Assembly: GCA_963169105.1 (NCBI GenBank) | Contig: OY720633.1 | Coordinates: forward strand, 160,037,780 to 160,101,779 | DNA length: 64,000 bases | DNA from: Ceriagrion tenellum | Lineage: Eukaryota; Arthropoda; Insecta; Odonata; Coenagrionidae | Reading direction: 5' to 3' | Shown: piece by piece, positions 29,236 through 41,300 of the stretch | How positions within the stretch are numbered: position 1 is the first letter of the stretch | Layout of the letters: each line of letters starts with the position of its first letter | The notes under the pieces: model-generated | Told to the model about the DNA's origin: nothing | Seen by the model: only the letters and a program-made list of their open reading frames with translations | The model's database searches: none | Made by a program: the position numbers and the translations under genes

Positions 29236-29383
29236 GGAACGGAGCTGCCTCGTAGGGGCCAACGGTGCCCTGTGTGGGGACGACTCTGAAACGGACGCCA
29301 ACAACAACTGTGCGGACCACATCACAATGACAAGTGAAGATCTCTTACAGCCAGGCCATGTGGTCAAGGAACGATGGAAAGTG
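29236..29383 (+). CDS. Asator: Asator exon with first kinase residues and a possible start
   Basis: The acceptor is a TTTATATCTGTAG-type site and the donor reads GTG|GTGAGT. The ATG at 29327 begins MTSEDLLQPGH and runs into VKERWKV, the start of the TTBK kinase fold. The same frame is also open from 29237 (ERSCLVGANG..., with DDSETD), so this may be an internal coding exon with an upstream start; one leading base would then complete a codon from an earlier exon. It ends in phase 0. Without transcripts I cannot choose between the ATG at 29327 and an upstream start. Confidence 0.88.
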
Positions 29384-32300
29384 GTGAGTCCAAGCAAAAT
29401 TTCAATAACTCTTTGCCTCCACCCAATGCTTTCATTGCATTAAAATCCAGTGTTCCTTATCTTATTTTACAATAATGCCTTTAATATTATTATCGAGTTT
29501 CAGTTAAAGAGTAAGACATTTACTTTATGTAAATTTGAAAAGTAACTCTTTAATTTAGTTATTACCTTGTACATTTGAGCCAAGAGCCCCAATCTATGGG
29601 GTGTCTCCTAACTGGGAAAACTTAAAAAAATCTTAGATTTCAATTTTACCAGGAAAAAAACCAGGAATTTTGCTTTTGAATCTGGAATATTTTGGCGTGT
29701 ATTATATAAACTTTATTTGAGTGTAGTGTCACTGTCTCCCACTTAAGCTTATCTTTACCAGAAGATTACTCAGTAATGATTGTAAGTATTGTTCATAAAA
29801 TATGGATTGAAAGTCGTTTGAGATTTCAATGCAAATACCTTGAAAATCCTGGAATGATCTTGAAAAAACTGGAAAAACTTGAATCTCTATTTTTATGATT
29901 ATCTGACACCCAGTTTTAAGTCCTACCAAAAAACATTCATCTCTAATAAGATCTAAGTTGAAAGTGATTCCATATTTATCTTGGTTCAGAGGTTAATAAT
30001 TTTAAAAAAAATTGAAATCAATTTGCATTTGATGAGCTGAGCTAAAGTAACAGCCAGATTCAAGTGAGACACATTTATTTTCTGTCATTCATGTAATTAG
30101 TTATCTATATATGAGCTCCAGAGTTCATTGTAAATGTGATTGGAAGATAGTCTTTACAAAAATTTCTTTATTTAATTGCACTCCAAATAACTTGTTCATG
30201 GAAAATCCATAATTGAATTTCACTGGCCATGCATAGTTGTTTAATATGTGTGTTGATGGTGTACAAGCAACTTTGCTCCTTTGGGCTGCTTCTATTCACT
30301 TTATAGTATCATATTTAATACAGTTACCTAGGAAGGGATATTATATAACTCAAGGGTGTGGATATTTGTACTATATGTCCAGTGCTCAGCTTATGGTTGT
30401 AAGCATTCCTTATTATAATATTCTACTTACCTACTTTATCCTAAAACTATCAAACTTTTTGTAAAAGGGGAATTATCAGATTGCTTGTCGATTGATTTTA
30501 TCCTCTGTAACTGTTTCTGGTATTATCCCAGATAGCATGCTAAACTTGCTGCACACTTGCCACAAGTTTGTCACGGCAAAGTTGCAAGTTTGCAAAAAGT
30601 TTGTCATAACAAGCCTGCACACTGCTGCAAGCCTGAATGAAACCTCCTAGTTACGTGTCTACAAACTTGCTGCAGACTTGTCGCGTCACACCTGATGCAG
30701 ACTTGTCGTGTCATACCTGCCGCAAACTTGTCATATCACACATGACTCATACTTGCCATATTACTCTTGCTGCAAACATGTCTCATGTGCAGAAAAAGCT
30801 AGTTTCACGACTATAATTTCTCACTCTCTAGCCCTTACACTTGAATTTTCTCTGGCCCTCCCTCTTAACAAGGCTGGCTGATCATCACTTTCTGACTCCC
30901 CAGGCAAGATGACTATCTTCGTTTTCTTCTTGCGTCTTCCATTTGATTCCTCATCTGAATCTAAATTTGATGTTTCCTCTGCTCTCCATTGAGCATTAGT
31001 TAGTAAATGGATGGATTGAATTTTATCCATTTAAAATAAGTACATTTCACCTAACTAGAAATTGAACCAATTCGATGCTGTATAATCGAATAAGTTCCTA
31101 ACTTCATGACAGGAATAATTTTTCATAAAATTAACTATGCATGAAGTCTGATCAAGTCCTCTTAATCAAACATAAAATGGATAAACCCATCACGCGATAG
31201 GTAAGAAAGTTCTGTGGTCACCCACAGTCTTGCATACATTTAGTACAGAGCAAAAAAGTATCAGTGTATCCCAACAGACTGCTACCATGGTCAAACATTT
31301 TGGTATAAATTACCATACTAATCTATGTAACAGAGTAAGCTTTTAATGAAGGTAATTAGTTAAATATATACAAATCAGGAAAAATAGGTCTTTGCCCAAG
31401 ATATTAGAGTATCCTTGATAACTTGATTTCAGTTAACTCAGTTACAGTAAGTATTTAATGACCTAAATGGGCTTTGACTGATTGCATCTAAATATCAAAC
31501 TAAGCAATTAAAATTGCTTAGTTTGATATTGAGAAATATCTTTTAGGTATCAATGTAGAAATTATAATAGAACCCATTATATACATTTAATGAATGTCCA
31601 TCATTAGCTCATCTAGTGTTTAGAACATATGGTTATAATTAATGCTCATTGATGCAAAAAATGCCATTGGCCTTGTGAAAAATAATATCTCAAAAACTTA
31701 TTGGCTACATCTAAGTCCTTTTCTTAATTAAAAATTTACAGGTACGGAAAATTGGTGGGGGAGGGTTTGGAGAAATATACGAAGGCCTGGATCTTGTGAC
31801 TAAGGAGCAGGTTGCCCTCAAGGTAGAGTCAGCACGGCAACCGAAACAAGTACTGAAAATGGAAGTGGCAGTTCTTAAAAGACTCCAGGGTATGTATTGA
31901 TCAACATTTGCTCCTACTAAAATGATGAATGTTCTAGATGTATAGAATATTGGAAATTTGAATGGAGCTTGTAGATTGCATTTTAAAGGTAGTGAAATTA
32001 ACCCTTTCACTACGAATGACGTTTATACACGATGTAGATTTTCCGATGCGAACGAACGACGTGTAAACGAGAACAAGCATAGCTGCCACTCAGCTAGTCC
32101 TTCACAGGCCTAAATGGTTCTCTGAGCCATAAAAGAGCTTTCCTCGGGATGCTTTACCCTTTTTCCGTCCGCGAGAGAAGATTATCTAGACCCTTCGTCG
32201 CAGAGTGAGCCCCATTCACAGCATGTGTCCACGGTCAGTTGTTTGCTTATACAATGGAAAAACGAAGCTATAAATTTTGCTGTAATTTGAAAATTGAGAG

Positions 32301-35300
32301 TTTTAACTGCATTCCTTATGTTTAGCTCTACAATTACAAATTTTAAACGGAGCTCTAACGTTATTTTTGACATAGTTCGTGTGTAATGGAATCACCGAAA
32401 CAATGTTTTGATAGCTATTTAGTTAGTTATAGAGTAATTTTTAGTGAGATTTTTTAGTTATGAAGATATTATATTTTTAGGTAAACAATTAAAAGTTATG
32501 TACGATCTTGTCCTTTCTCGGCGAATTATATGAATAAAAAATTCTCTGGCTTCTAGCCAAGTAAGAACTTTTGTGGCTGACGTTTCGATGGATAACACTT
32601 CCATCGTCCTCAGAGCAGTAATGAGATGCAGGCCTTCCTGCCTGCGTTTATATAGCCGCTTAATCTGGGGGGCATTGTTGTCTCCTTCTTTCCATTATTT
32701 TTTTAAATAACGGTCTCCATTCCCTGCTCCATTCTAAGAGCATAGCTTATCAGAAGATCATATCATCTCCTTTGATGAAGCTCAAGTGGTCTCTAAGACC
32801 CATATGTATTGGGATCGTCTCCTTAAAGAGGCCATTGAGATCAGGCTGGAGAAGAACAACTTAAATCACGACTCTGGGTACATACTAAGCAGGGAATGGA
32901 GACCGTTATTTCAAAAAATAACGGAAAGAAGGAGACAACAATGCCCACCAGGTTAAGCGGCTATATAAACGCAGGCAGAAAGGCCTGCATTTCATTACTG
33001 CTCTGAGGACGATGGAAGTGTTATCCATCGAAACGTCAGCCACAAAAATTCTTACTCGGCTAGAAGCCCGAGAATTTTTTTATTCAATTAAAAGTTATTT
33101 TTTCATATTAGTTGACGGCCATATTTTAGTGAGTTTAATTGCTTTTTTTCCTTGCATATAACCCATGCTAGGTGGAGCATGGATTTTGTTTGGATCCGCT
33201 CCCAAAAAATTCCATCAATATGGACTTCTGAGTCTGGATTCCCCAAGTAAGCCACAAATATATATTTAGCAAATGCCTTGCAGCAAAAAAATAAATTGAC
33301 ACCTGAAACACGCCAGGAGTGCAGCTTTCAATGCGAGGAAGGGTCCAGGTTACCTCCGCCCATTGGCCATAGAATGGGATCAGCTCTATTGTTTTGATAT
33401 TTTCTTGCTAAATCACCGGACCATAGAAATAAAGAGAACCTTTATCGTGGGTAAGCTGAGTGGAAGTGCTCCCAGTGGGGACAGTATTCTCTATGCCGCA
33501 CCCAAGTTTCTCTTAAAATGCATTTGCGAGGTTAATGTTTTCTTGGAAAAAGTCATTTACCCCCAAATGAATGCCCAGGACGCAGTCTCTGTTGGAGGTT
33601 AATTTGTCTCATTGAAGCTTCTGCTGATATATTTCCATACAGATAATCTTACTCGTCTCAGAAAAACATATTTTCTCTTCGGTCGTATTCACGCTTATGT
33701 GTAAATTTTCTTCACGATGCACTGTTGCCCTCTCCCGCGGGAATTTCCCTAGAAATGATGTTTCATCGTAATTAGCTTTTCTTAGAACGAATTCACCTGA
33801 ATCCTTTTCGAAATAAGTATCAAGAGTCCTTTCAAGTTATCTTCAGTTCTACTTCGTGGTTTATGCGTGCGGAGTGTTCCACTTCTAGTGTGTGCTTGCT
33901 CTCTGCTCTGTCCACTGTATGGCATTGGAAGAAATATCCAGGCATGACTGATTTCAACGGCTGAAAACATGTCAAAGATTACGAAGGATGAATTGATTCT
34001 ATAAATACTAACGTGAAGTGACAGTGAGGATGACAATTTCTTCAGTGAATCTGAGGATGACATTTCACCAGCACAAGCGACTTCAAGTAGTGTCAGTGAC
34101 TTAGTGTCGGAATCGCTATCATCAACGTCAAGGGCTGATCACACGTTATACTTCACAGCAAGGGATTTCCAGTGTTAGAATATAATATAATATGATAACC
34201 AAATTACAATGATCCAAAAAAAAGTTCCGTAGACCACTCATTTAATTTTTTATCACGGTGAAAATTTCTAAGTACTGATTCCTTCATCCGCGCTATGATG
34301 ACTAGCTCAAATGGACTGAATATGTTTATTTTAAATTTGTAATAATTTCTATTGTTGAGTAACAAAAAAAACATTTATATGCAGGAAATAAATTACCAAC
34401 ATCACTTGTTTAAACATTGGTAATATTTTTGCTAAAGAGCTTAAAATTAATCGTAGAATTCCGTTTAAAAGCTGTATCAGTACTGTAAAAATAAAAGTAT
34501 TCTTTTCCGATTAAATATATATCGAGGCACAAGCAACTATTCCTTTAGTAAAACCATTGCATAAACAAATAGTTGACCGTGACTGCATGCCCTTATGGGC
34601 TACCCAGGCGGAAAGGGGCTAGGATTATCTCCGGCGGCCGGGTGCCGAGAAAAAGGTTCAGCATCCTGCTGGGTCTGGTCCCAAGCTGAGGAAACAGGTA
34701 CCTGAGCAAGTCCTAGCCTAGTGAGAGCTCCATACTGGCTTTGTATATTTCCAACTTGTGGCCCCGTCGCGAAAGGGTTAAGTATACCTACTACTGTTTA
34801 TGTAAATGCATAAAAATCCCAGCTCAAATATAGTGTGGCAGTATTTGCACCATCCCTAAAGGCTAATAGGTCAGCTCACTGGCAGAAAAATGGTGGAAAG
34901 GATAAAATTCTAAGTGCACGAAAATTGGCAAAGAATTGAATGCCATATTGATTTCAATGCTCTGATCAGGGCAATTGGCATTGTGTGCACAACCTATGCC
35001 AGTCAGTATCCTGAGCTAAATAACCCTAAATATTGTGAATGGGCTGAATCCTTGTAAAGACCTAGCTTTTAGTGGAAAGCTTCATGGAAAATTGATCATG
35101 TTATATGTAAAAGGCTTGAAGATGGAAAAATATGGTTTTTTTGTCTCTATAACTTTGTCATTATGTTCATACATTGCTATTGTCAGTGACAAGGCCAGCT
35201 ATTTTTCATGTGGGTGTTGTAAGTTTCCTCCATGAACATCAAATTTTGAAAAATTATTACCAAGTGATTCCTTCGGTTTACATCTTCAGTTTATGTTATT

Positions 35301-38300
35301 ATGATCTATGCATGCATCCCTTTAACTTTTTATGTTCCTACTTAATATTTTAATGTATGTAAATCACGTTTAAGAAAAATCATAGCAAAGTATGATGAAA
35401 AACCCTTCAAAATTTTGAAGGTTGCTGGCATTATTTCCTGTACTGTTTTCATTGTGCCATCAGCAACTCTAGCATTGTTAACTAATGCAGTGCTTAAAAA
35501 CAGTGATGGAAAGTTGCAAAAATAACATAAGTTTTCTGTGTAGGTTGCTGAAATAAATCCCTCGGTCTTTCGTATTAAACCTACCAATACCATCATCTAC
35601 ATTTCTTTATCTTTGGCAATTTCAACCCTTTCATCAAGATTTACCCTCTCATGGACATATAATGCCTTAATTTTGGTTTGGAAGGTAAATTTGATGAATG
35701 CACACTCATGGCTGAAAGGGAGTTAGGACAAAGATTTTATGGCTAAATGACATTTCACACTGATATGTGCATAAGCAGCATTTATGGAATGCTCAAAGAT
35801 TACTTTCTAGCTTGTTTCTTGATTTAGTCAACAATGGGGATAAGCTTTCATCGAAATCTTATCAACTAGTCACTTTATATGGACAAAGTTTTTCTTTGTG
35901 AAACTGGAAAGAAATTAATTCCTTTTTTCCTAGTGCTTGTGTTCTTTAGAATTATAGGCAATGCTTAAGCCTTCTGTCAAGAATGGTCAACTGATTCTTA
36001 AGAAATGGTTAAGTCTTCATTTCAAGTGATATTTAATACTTATGGAATGCCTTTTTCCCTCAGGTAAGGAACATGTGTGTCGCTTCATTGGCTGTGGACG
36101 TAATGACCGTTTCAACTATGTTGTGATGCAACTTCAGGGACGCAATTTGGCTGAGCTTCGTCGTGCACAGCCTAGGGGTACCTTCTCTCTTTCCACAACA
36201 ATCCGTCTGGGTTTACAAATCCTTCGAGCTGTTGAAAGTATTCATGAAGTTGGTTTCTTACATCGAGATATCAAACCTGTGAGTTGATGTTGTGGAATGT
36301 TTCTATGTTGTTCATTTTGATTTATCTATGGCATGGTGTTTAAGAAATTTTAGTGAGATAAAAAAGAATAAGTTCATTTCTGTATTGACGATTTCTTCTT
36401 ATCTCATCATCTTATTTTGTGTTACATATATTTCTGTTTATTGCTGTAGTGTTATTTCACAGTTCTTATGTTCTGATGAAAATTAGTTGCATGCTTAATG
36501 CAATGAAGAATTAACAGAGCTATAGCATTCCATACCTTTCTACTGCAAATCCCAATACATCTATTATTTCAAATATTAAACTTTGAATACATAGCATCTG
36601 TAGTTTTTTGATAATTTTTTTAATGTACATATCTATGCAGTTATTACCTGTTATGTTTCACTTCGGAATGATCCTTGTTGATTCTGGGAAATGCAGCATT
36701 TTACTGTAGAAGCATTGCTTTAAGACTCTTGTTCCTTAATTCCTGTTTTTCTTTAGCATTGTATTGACTGAGAATGTGGGAATTCATGAGTCTTTACTGT
36801 TTATTACCGAGATATTTTCTTGATGATGATTTTTTTTTGGCATCGTTTGAACATTGAAGGAAACGTCTGGGAATAGAGTCACCCTCTTGAATAAAAACTT
36901 TTTATTGAATTGCATGAACTTATTTCCTTCCAGTCGAATTTCTCCGTGGGTCGTCTCCCTCATAACTCCAGAAAAGTTTATATGTTGGACTTTGGTCTTG
37001 CACGTCAGTATACAACAGTCACTGGAGAGGTCAGGGCCCCAAGAGCTGCTGCTGGTTTCAGAGGAACAGTTCGTTATGCTTCCATTAATGCCCACAAAAA
37101 TAAGGTAGGCAGTGAATAATAGCATAGCCATTTTCTGTTCATCTCTATTATTTGTTTACCAGAATTATTTCTAACCATATTGTAAGGGGTGATCAATTTT
37201 ATTACTTATGGGTGAGAGTTTTGAATATTGTTTCCTTTGGAAAATTGCATTGGTTAGCTATTGATATGTTATGTAATATAATTAATTGGTGTTAAACTAG
37301 GTTTTGATCTTTCCCAATGATTTCGTGAAACTCAACGCTTTTACTCTTTTCAGGAGATGGGGAGGCATGATGACCTCTGGTCATTGTTTTACATGTTAGC
37401 TGAATTTGTTAATGGCCAACTCCCGTGGAGAAAAATTAAAGACAAGGAACAAGTAAGTCATCTATCTCACTTATTGATGTTTTGGTTTGCAATTTTACAT
37501 TTTGAGAAAATTTGGGAAAGGGATAAAAGATTTTTGTGTAAAACCTACTTGTTACTAGATCTGCTTCCCAGAAAATGCTAACATTGGGTTCAAGGGGGAT
37601 ATGATAAAATGCTAGGTTACGGTTCTCAGCACAAGTTAAGACCTTATTGTTGTACAATATCTGCTGAAACATTAAGGTGTAAAGTGTATGTCTTGAAAGA
37701 CTGGAAGTTTTGGATTGGAATACTACTTAATTGTGGTGGAGAAAAATGTATGTATCTTTTATGCTTTATATTTTGTTTGGTATTGATATTTTTGTAACTT
37801 TTTGATTTGTGATGAAATCTGAATTGTGCCATGTATAAGCATGAAATTAACATGTTTAAAGTTCCTCTCTGTATTGATAAGTTTTTAGGAGCTATCTATA
37901 CTTTGAGTGGAATTCTTAGATTTAATATGAAGCATACCAGTATTCTGTTTTTTTTAAGGATATTTGGATAAGTTTAGCTTTAAAAGTTCAACATAGACTC
38001 AACAGTCTCCAGTAGTATGATTTTCTAGTAGTAGGAGATGATGATCCAGTAGTTTGGTTCTTTTCTTAGCAGTGTTGGACAGATTATTTGTGCAATGAAA
38101 ACATGTGTTCTTGTTGCAGAAACATATTATATTTTGCTCAAATTGTACAGCCACAAAGACCAACGTCTATGCACATCACATGGTCGGACACAATGCAGGG
38201 AAGAACAATGGAACAAAAGGAAATGAAACAAAAAGCATCATGGGTAAAACTACTACCCAGTGTGACCAACTATCACATTTTACAATACATACAAACTGAT

Positions 38301-41300
38301 GATGACATAGAATAAACACTATGACACTCCCTCCTTTGCTATGGCATCATTTAAACAATACAAACAATCATAAACGAAATAGTCCACTCTGAAAAAATTT
38401 CTTTCTGTATTTCACTCTTACATATTGAAGAAATTTCATAACAAATTCATCTTCTCCCTGAATGTTTGCATCTTTGGCCCATTAAGTGGCTTAGTGAATA
38501 GATCAGCTACATTGTGATCACTACTTGTATACTATTAATACCTTAAAATACCCTTCTCAACATAATCTCTGCACGTATTATATAGTACATCTAATAGCTT
38601 AGACAACTCTGTATCTCCATCATGCTTAGCAAGTCACTTTGCACTCATGTTATCAGCTTTGACAACAAATGGGTTGGCTAAATGCCTCTCTTGACATAAT
38701 TCTGTTAGTATGTACTTGAGCCATAATGCTTCCTTGGCTCCCTCAAACATAGAAACATACTCTACTTCACAAGTAGATGCAGTGTCTGACTTCTTAGGCA
38801 ACTTGGTGTTCCAACTCACTGGAGCATTTGCAAACATTGAAATGTAACCAGTAACAGATTTTCTCTCCGAGGAGTTGGCAAAGTTGGCATCACAAAACAA
38901 CAAAGTAGGGCATTCTGAGTGAAAAAAACGTCAATTTTACATCTCAAGTCCTTTTCAAATCGAAAATAATATGCTATACATCTTGCCAGTGTCTGTTAGA
39001 TGGGTTACTATTGCTTTGGCTCACTTTACAGACAGCATAATATATGTCTGGCCTAGTAGTAGTAGCTACATGTAATAACATACCTACGACCTTCCTTTAC
39101 TCATACTCATTGAACTTTTCAGTATCTTGCTCCTGCTGTTTGTAACTCCTGTCTATTTTTAATGGAGACGACCTACTCTTGCCCTCTTAAACTCTTGAAT
39201 TTCCTTAGTATTTGTCTTATGTGTTGAGCTTGATGAATAGACATCTTACGGTAGCCATACTCGATACTCGTCGGCAAAAAATGTGTTATCTTCCCTAGTA
39301 CTCTAATCTCAAGCCTGCATTCTAATTCTTTCTTTAAACATTCTACTCATTCCATCTTCTCCCAACATGCCAAATCATCAACGTAGGTCTTTACTCATCA
39401 ACGTACACATATGGGCTTATTCTTCTTCATAGCAATTCTCCGAAATATTCTGCATAGTCACATGCCACTCTCTAGCACTCTGCTTCAAACCATACAAACT
39501 CTTTAAAAGTTTCCACACCCTTCCCTTACCTACATCAAAGACCTTAGGCTGTTCCATAAACAGTTCTTCAGTAAGCTCGCTGTGCAGATAAGCTGTAAGA
39601 ACGTCTATGTGCTCTTGCACCCAATCGTTTTGAACTGCTAGTGCCATCACTAACCTAATAGTCTTTTTTTGATCACTGGGGCATAAGTATCATGCAAATC
39701 GACACCATGAACTTGCTTAAATCCTTGTGCTACCAATCTTGCTTTGAACCTATTTACACTGCCGTCAGGATTTCTCTTTAGTTTCAAAACCCATTTACAT
39801 CCAAGAATTTTCTTATCAGTGGGTCTATCTACCACATAAGTACCGGCAGCCTTGATACTTTCTAACTCACTCTTCGTAGCAATTCTCTACTCATCAGCAT
39901 TCTCCATTTAAGGCTTCCACTGCACTTGAGGGTTCCTCAATGAAATTGCATAATGATGCTGAGAAATGACAACATGAATATTCTTTTACTCTATGTTCCC
40001 TTTTGCTCCTATGCAACGGAACAACAGTATCTACATCCTCACTTCCATCATCCCATATAGCCATTTTGCCCTAATCAGCCCTAACTTCATTTACAATATC
40101 ATTCCTATCCTCAATGTCATTCACAATCTCATTATCTGCAATGACCTTTGAATTCTCATCATCAGAGTCACATTCATAAACTATCATTCTGTCTCTTCTG
40201 GCATCTGCTGTTTTCACCCTTTCTTTAAAGCGAAATCTCCTTTCCTGGAACTTGACATGCACTCCTATCTCTACCTTCTTAGAGGTTAATTCACACAGAC
40301 TGTAACCTTTGACATAGTTCTCATACCCCAAGAAAACACATTTCACTGCTCTGGGCTGGAATTTACCCGATTTTTGAGCTAACCAGGCTGTACACCCAAA
40401 TACCCTCAGTCTGCTCAATTCTTTTTCCACTCCCTTTCCCTCCCACAGCTGAAGAGGAATTCTATTATTTTATGCCTTTGAAGGGCTCAAATTGTGTATG
40501 AAACATGCTGTGCTGGCTGATTCACACCAAAATGACGTAGGCAAGCCTGGCTGAATTAATAAACACCTTACAATGTCTTCAATAATTCAGTTGTCCCTCT
40601 CTGCCACACCATTCTGCTGTGGAGAGTGCGCAACCGATTTTCTATGAATAATCCCATTTTCACTGAGAAATTTCTCAAAAATACTCCCACAATACTCGTC
40701 ACCCCCATCAGTCTGCGAACATTTTAATTTTAGGCCATGCAATTTCTCCATCTCACCATTATACTCCTTAAATTTTGAAAATATTTCATGCTTTTTTTTT
40801 AAAAACTTCACTACTGCATACGTACTGAAATCATTAATAAAGGTTAACATGTACATTGCACCACCATTTGATCTAACTGGGGAAGTGATTAAATCACTGT
40901 GCTCAAGTTCTAATGGATGGCTAGTCACCCTGTCACTTCTCACAGGGGATGTGGTGTTTGTCATCTTATCTTCTATACATACATCACAGTCATCTGTCCC
41001 GTCAGGTACTTTGAATGTCTCAAACCCTGGAATTTTCTTTATGGCATCCGTGTGCAGGTTTTCAAGTCTTTGATGCCACACATCCATACTGACTGCTCTC
41101 AATGCCACTGCTTCTATGTCATCCTCTATCTCAAAATCATCAGATTTTACCTCACATGATTGAGCAACATTAGAAATTACCACTTCTCCCTCCAGAGCAT
41201 ATAACCCTTAATTTACAAAAGCTGTAAATACATTGCTCCCATTATATAGACCAGTAGCACATTCTTTATCAAATAATACACTTACATTGTGCCCATTTAG

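Larger units (their letters stand above)
32531..33086. mobile_element. Penelope-like 3' end as a head-to-head inverted repeat
   Basis: Arms 32531-32727 and 32889-33086 (197 and 198 bp) are inverted copies with a few differences. The unique middle plus the right arm encode the end of a GIY-YIG endonuclease (next entry). Both outer parts carry the 3'-end motif: CTGAGGA (33003-33009), one base, hairpin GATGG/CCATC, GAAACGTC (33030-33037), and its mirror in the left arm. It is nested in the piggyBac element at 32002-34777, so it arrived later or moved with it. Confidence 0.7.
32002..34777 (+). mobile_element. Degenerate piggyBac element with TTAA target duplication
   Basis: TTAA at 31998-32001 and 34778-34781 bracket ends CCCTTTCACTACG and (inverted) CCCTTTCGCGACG, the canonical piggyBac arrangement. 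About 2.8 kb. A plus-strand piece at 34018-34140 reads DSEDDNFFSESEDD then SPAQATSSSVSDLVSES, like the acidic N-terminus of piggyBac transposases, and then breaks off. The DDD catalytic core is not seen, so it is non-autonomous or decayed. A Penelope-like unit sits inside at 32531-33086. The stretch 33100-34010 shows nothing else convincing. Confidence 0.75.

Noticed and set aside
7481..29383. Joining exon 7481-7517 directly to 29236-29383
   Set aside because: Phase 1 into this exon reads into a stop after five codons; it cannot be the coding N-terminus without another exon.
33003..33037. Calling a proven catalytic hammerhead ribozyme
   Set aside because: An extra base before stem II and a weak stem I depart from the known core, so only 'hammerhead-like' is claimed.
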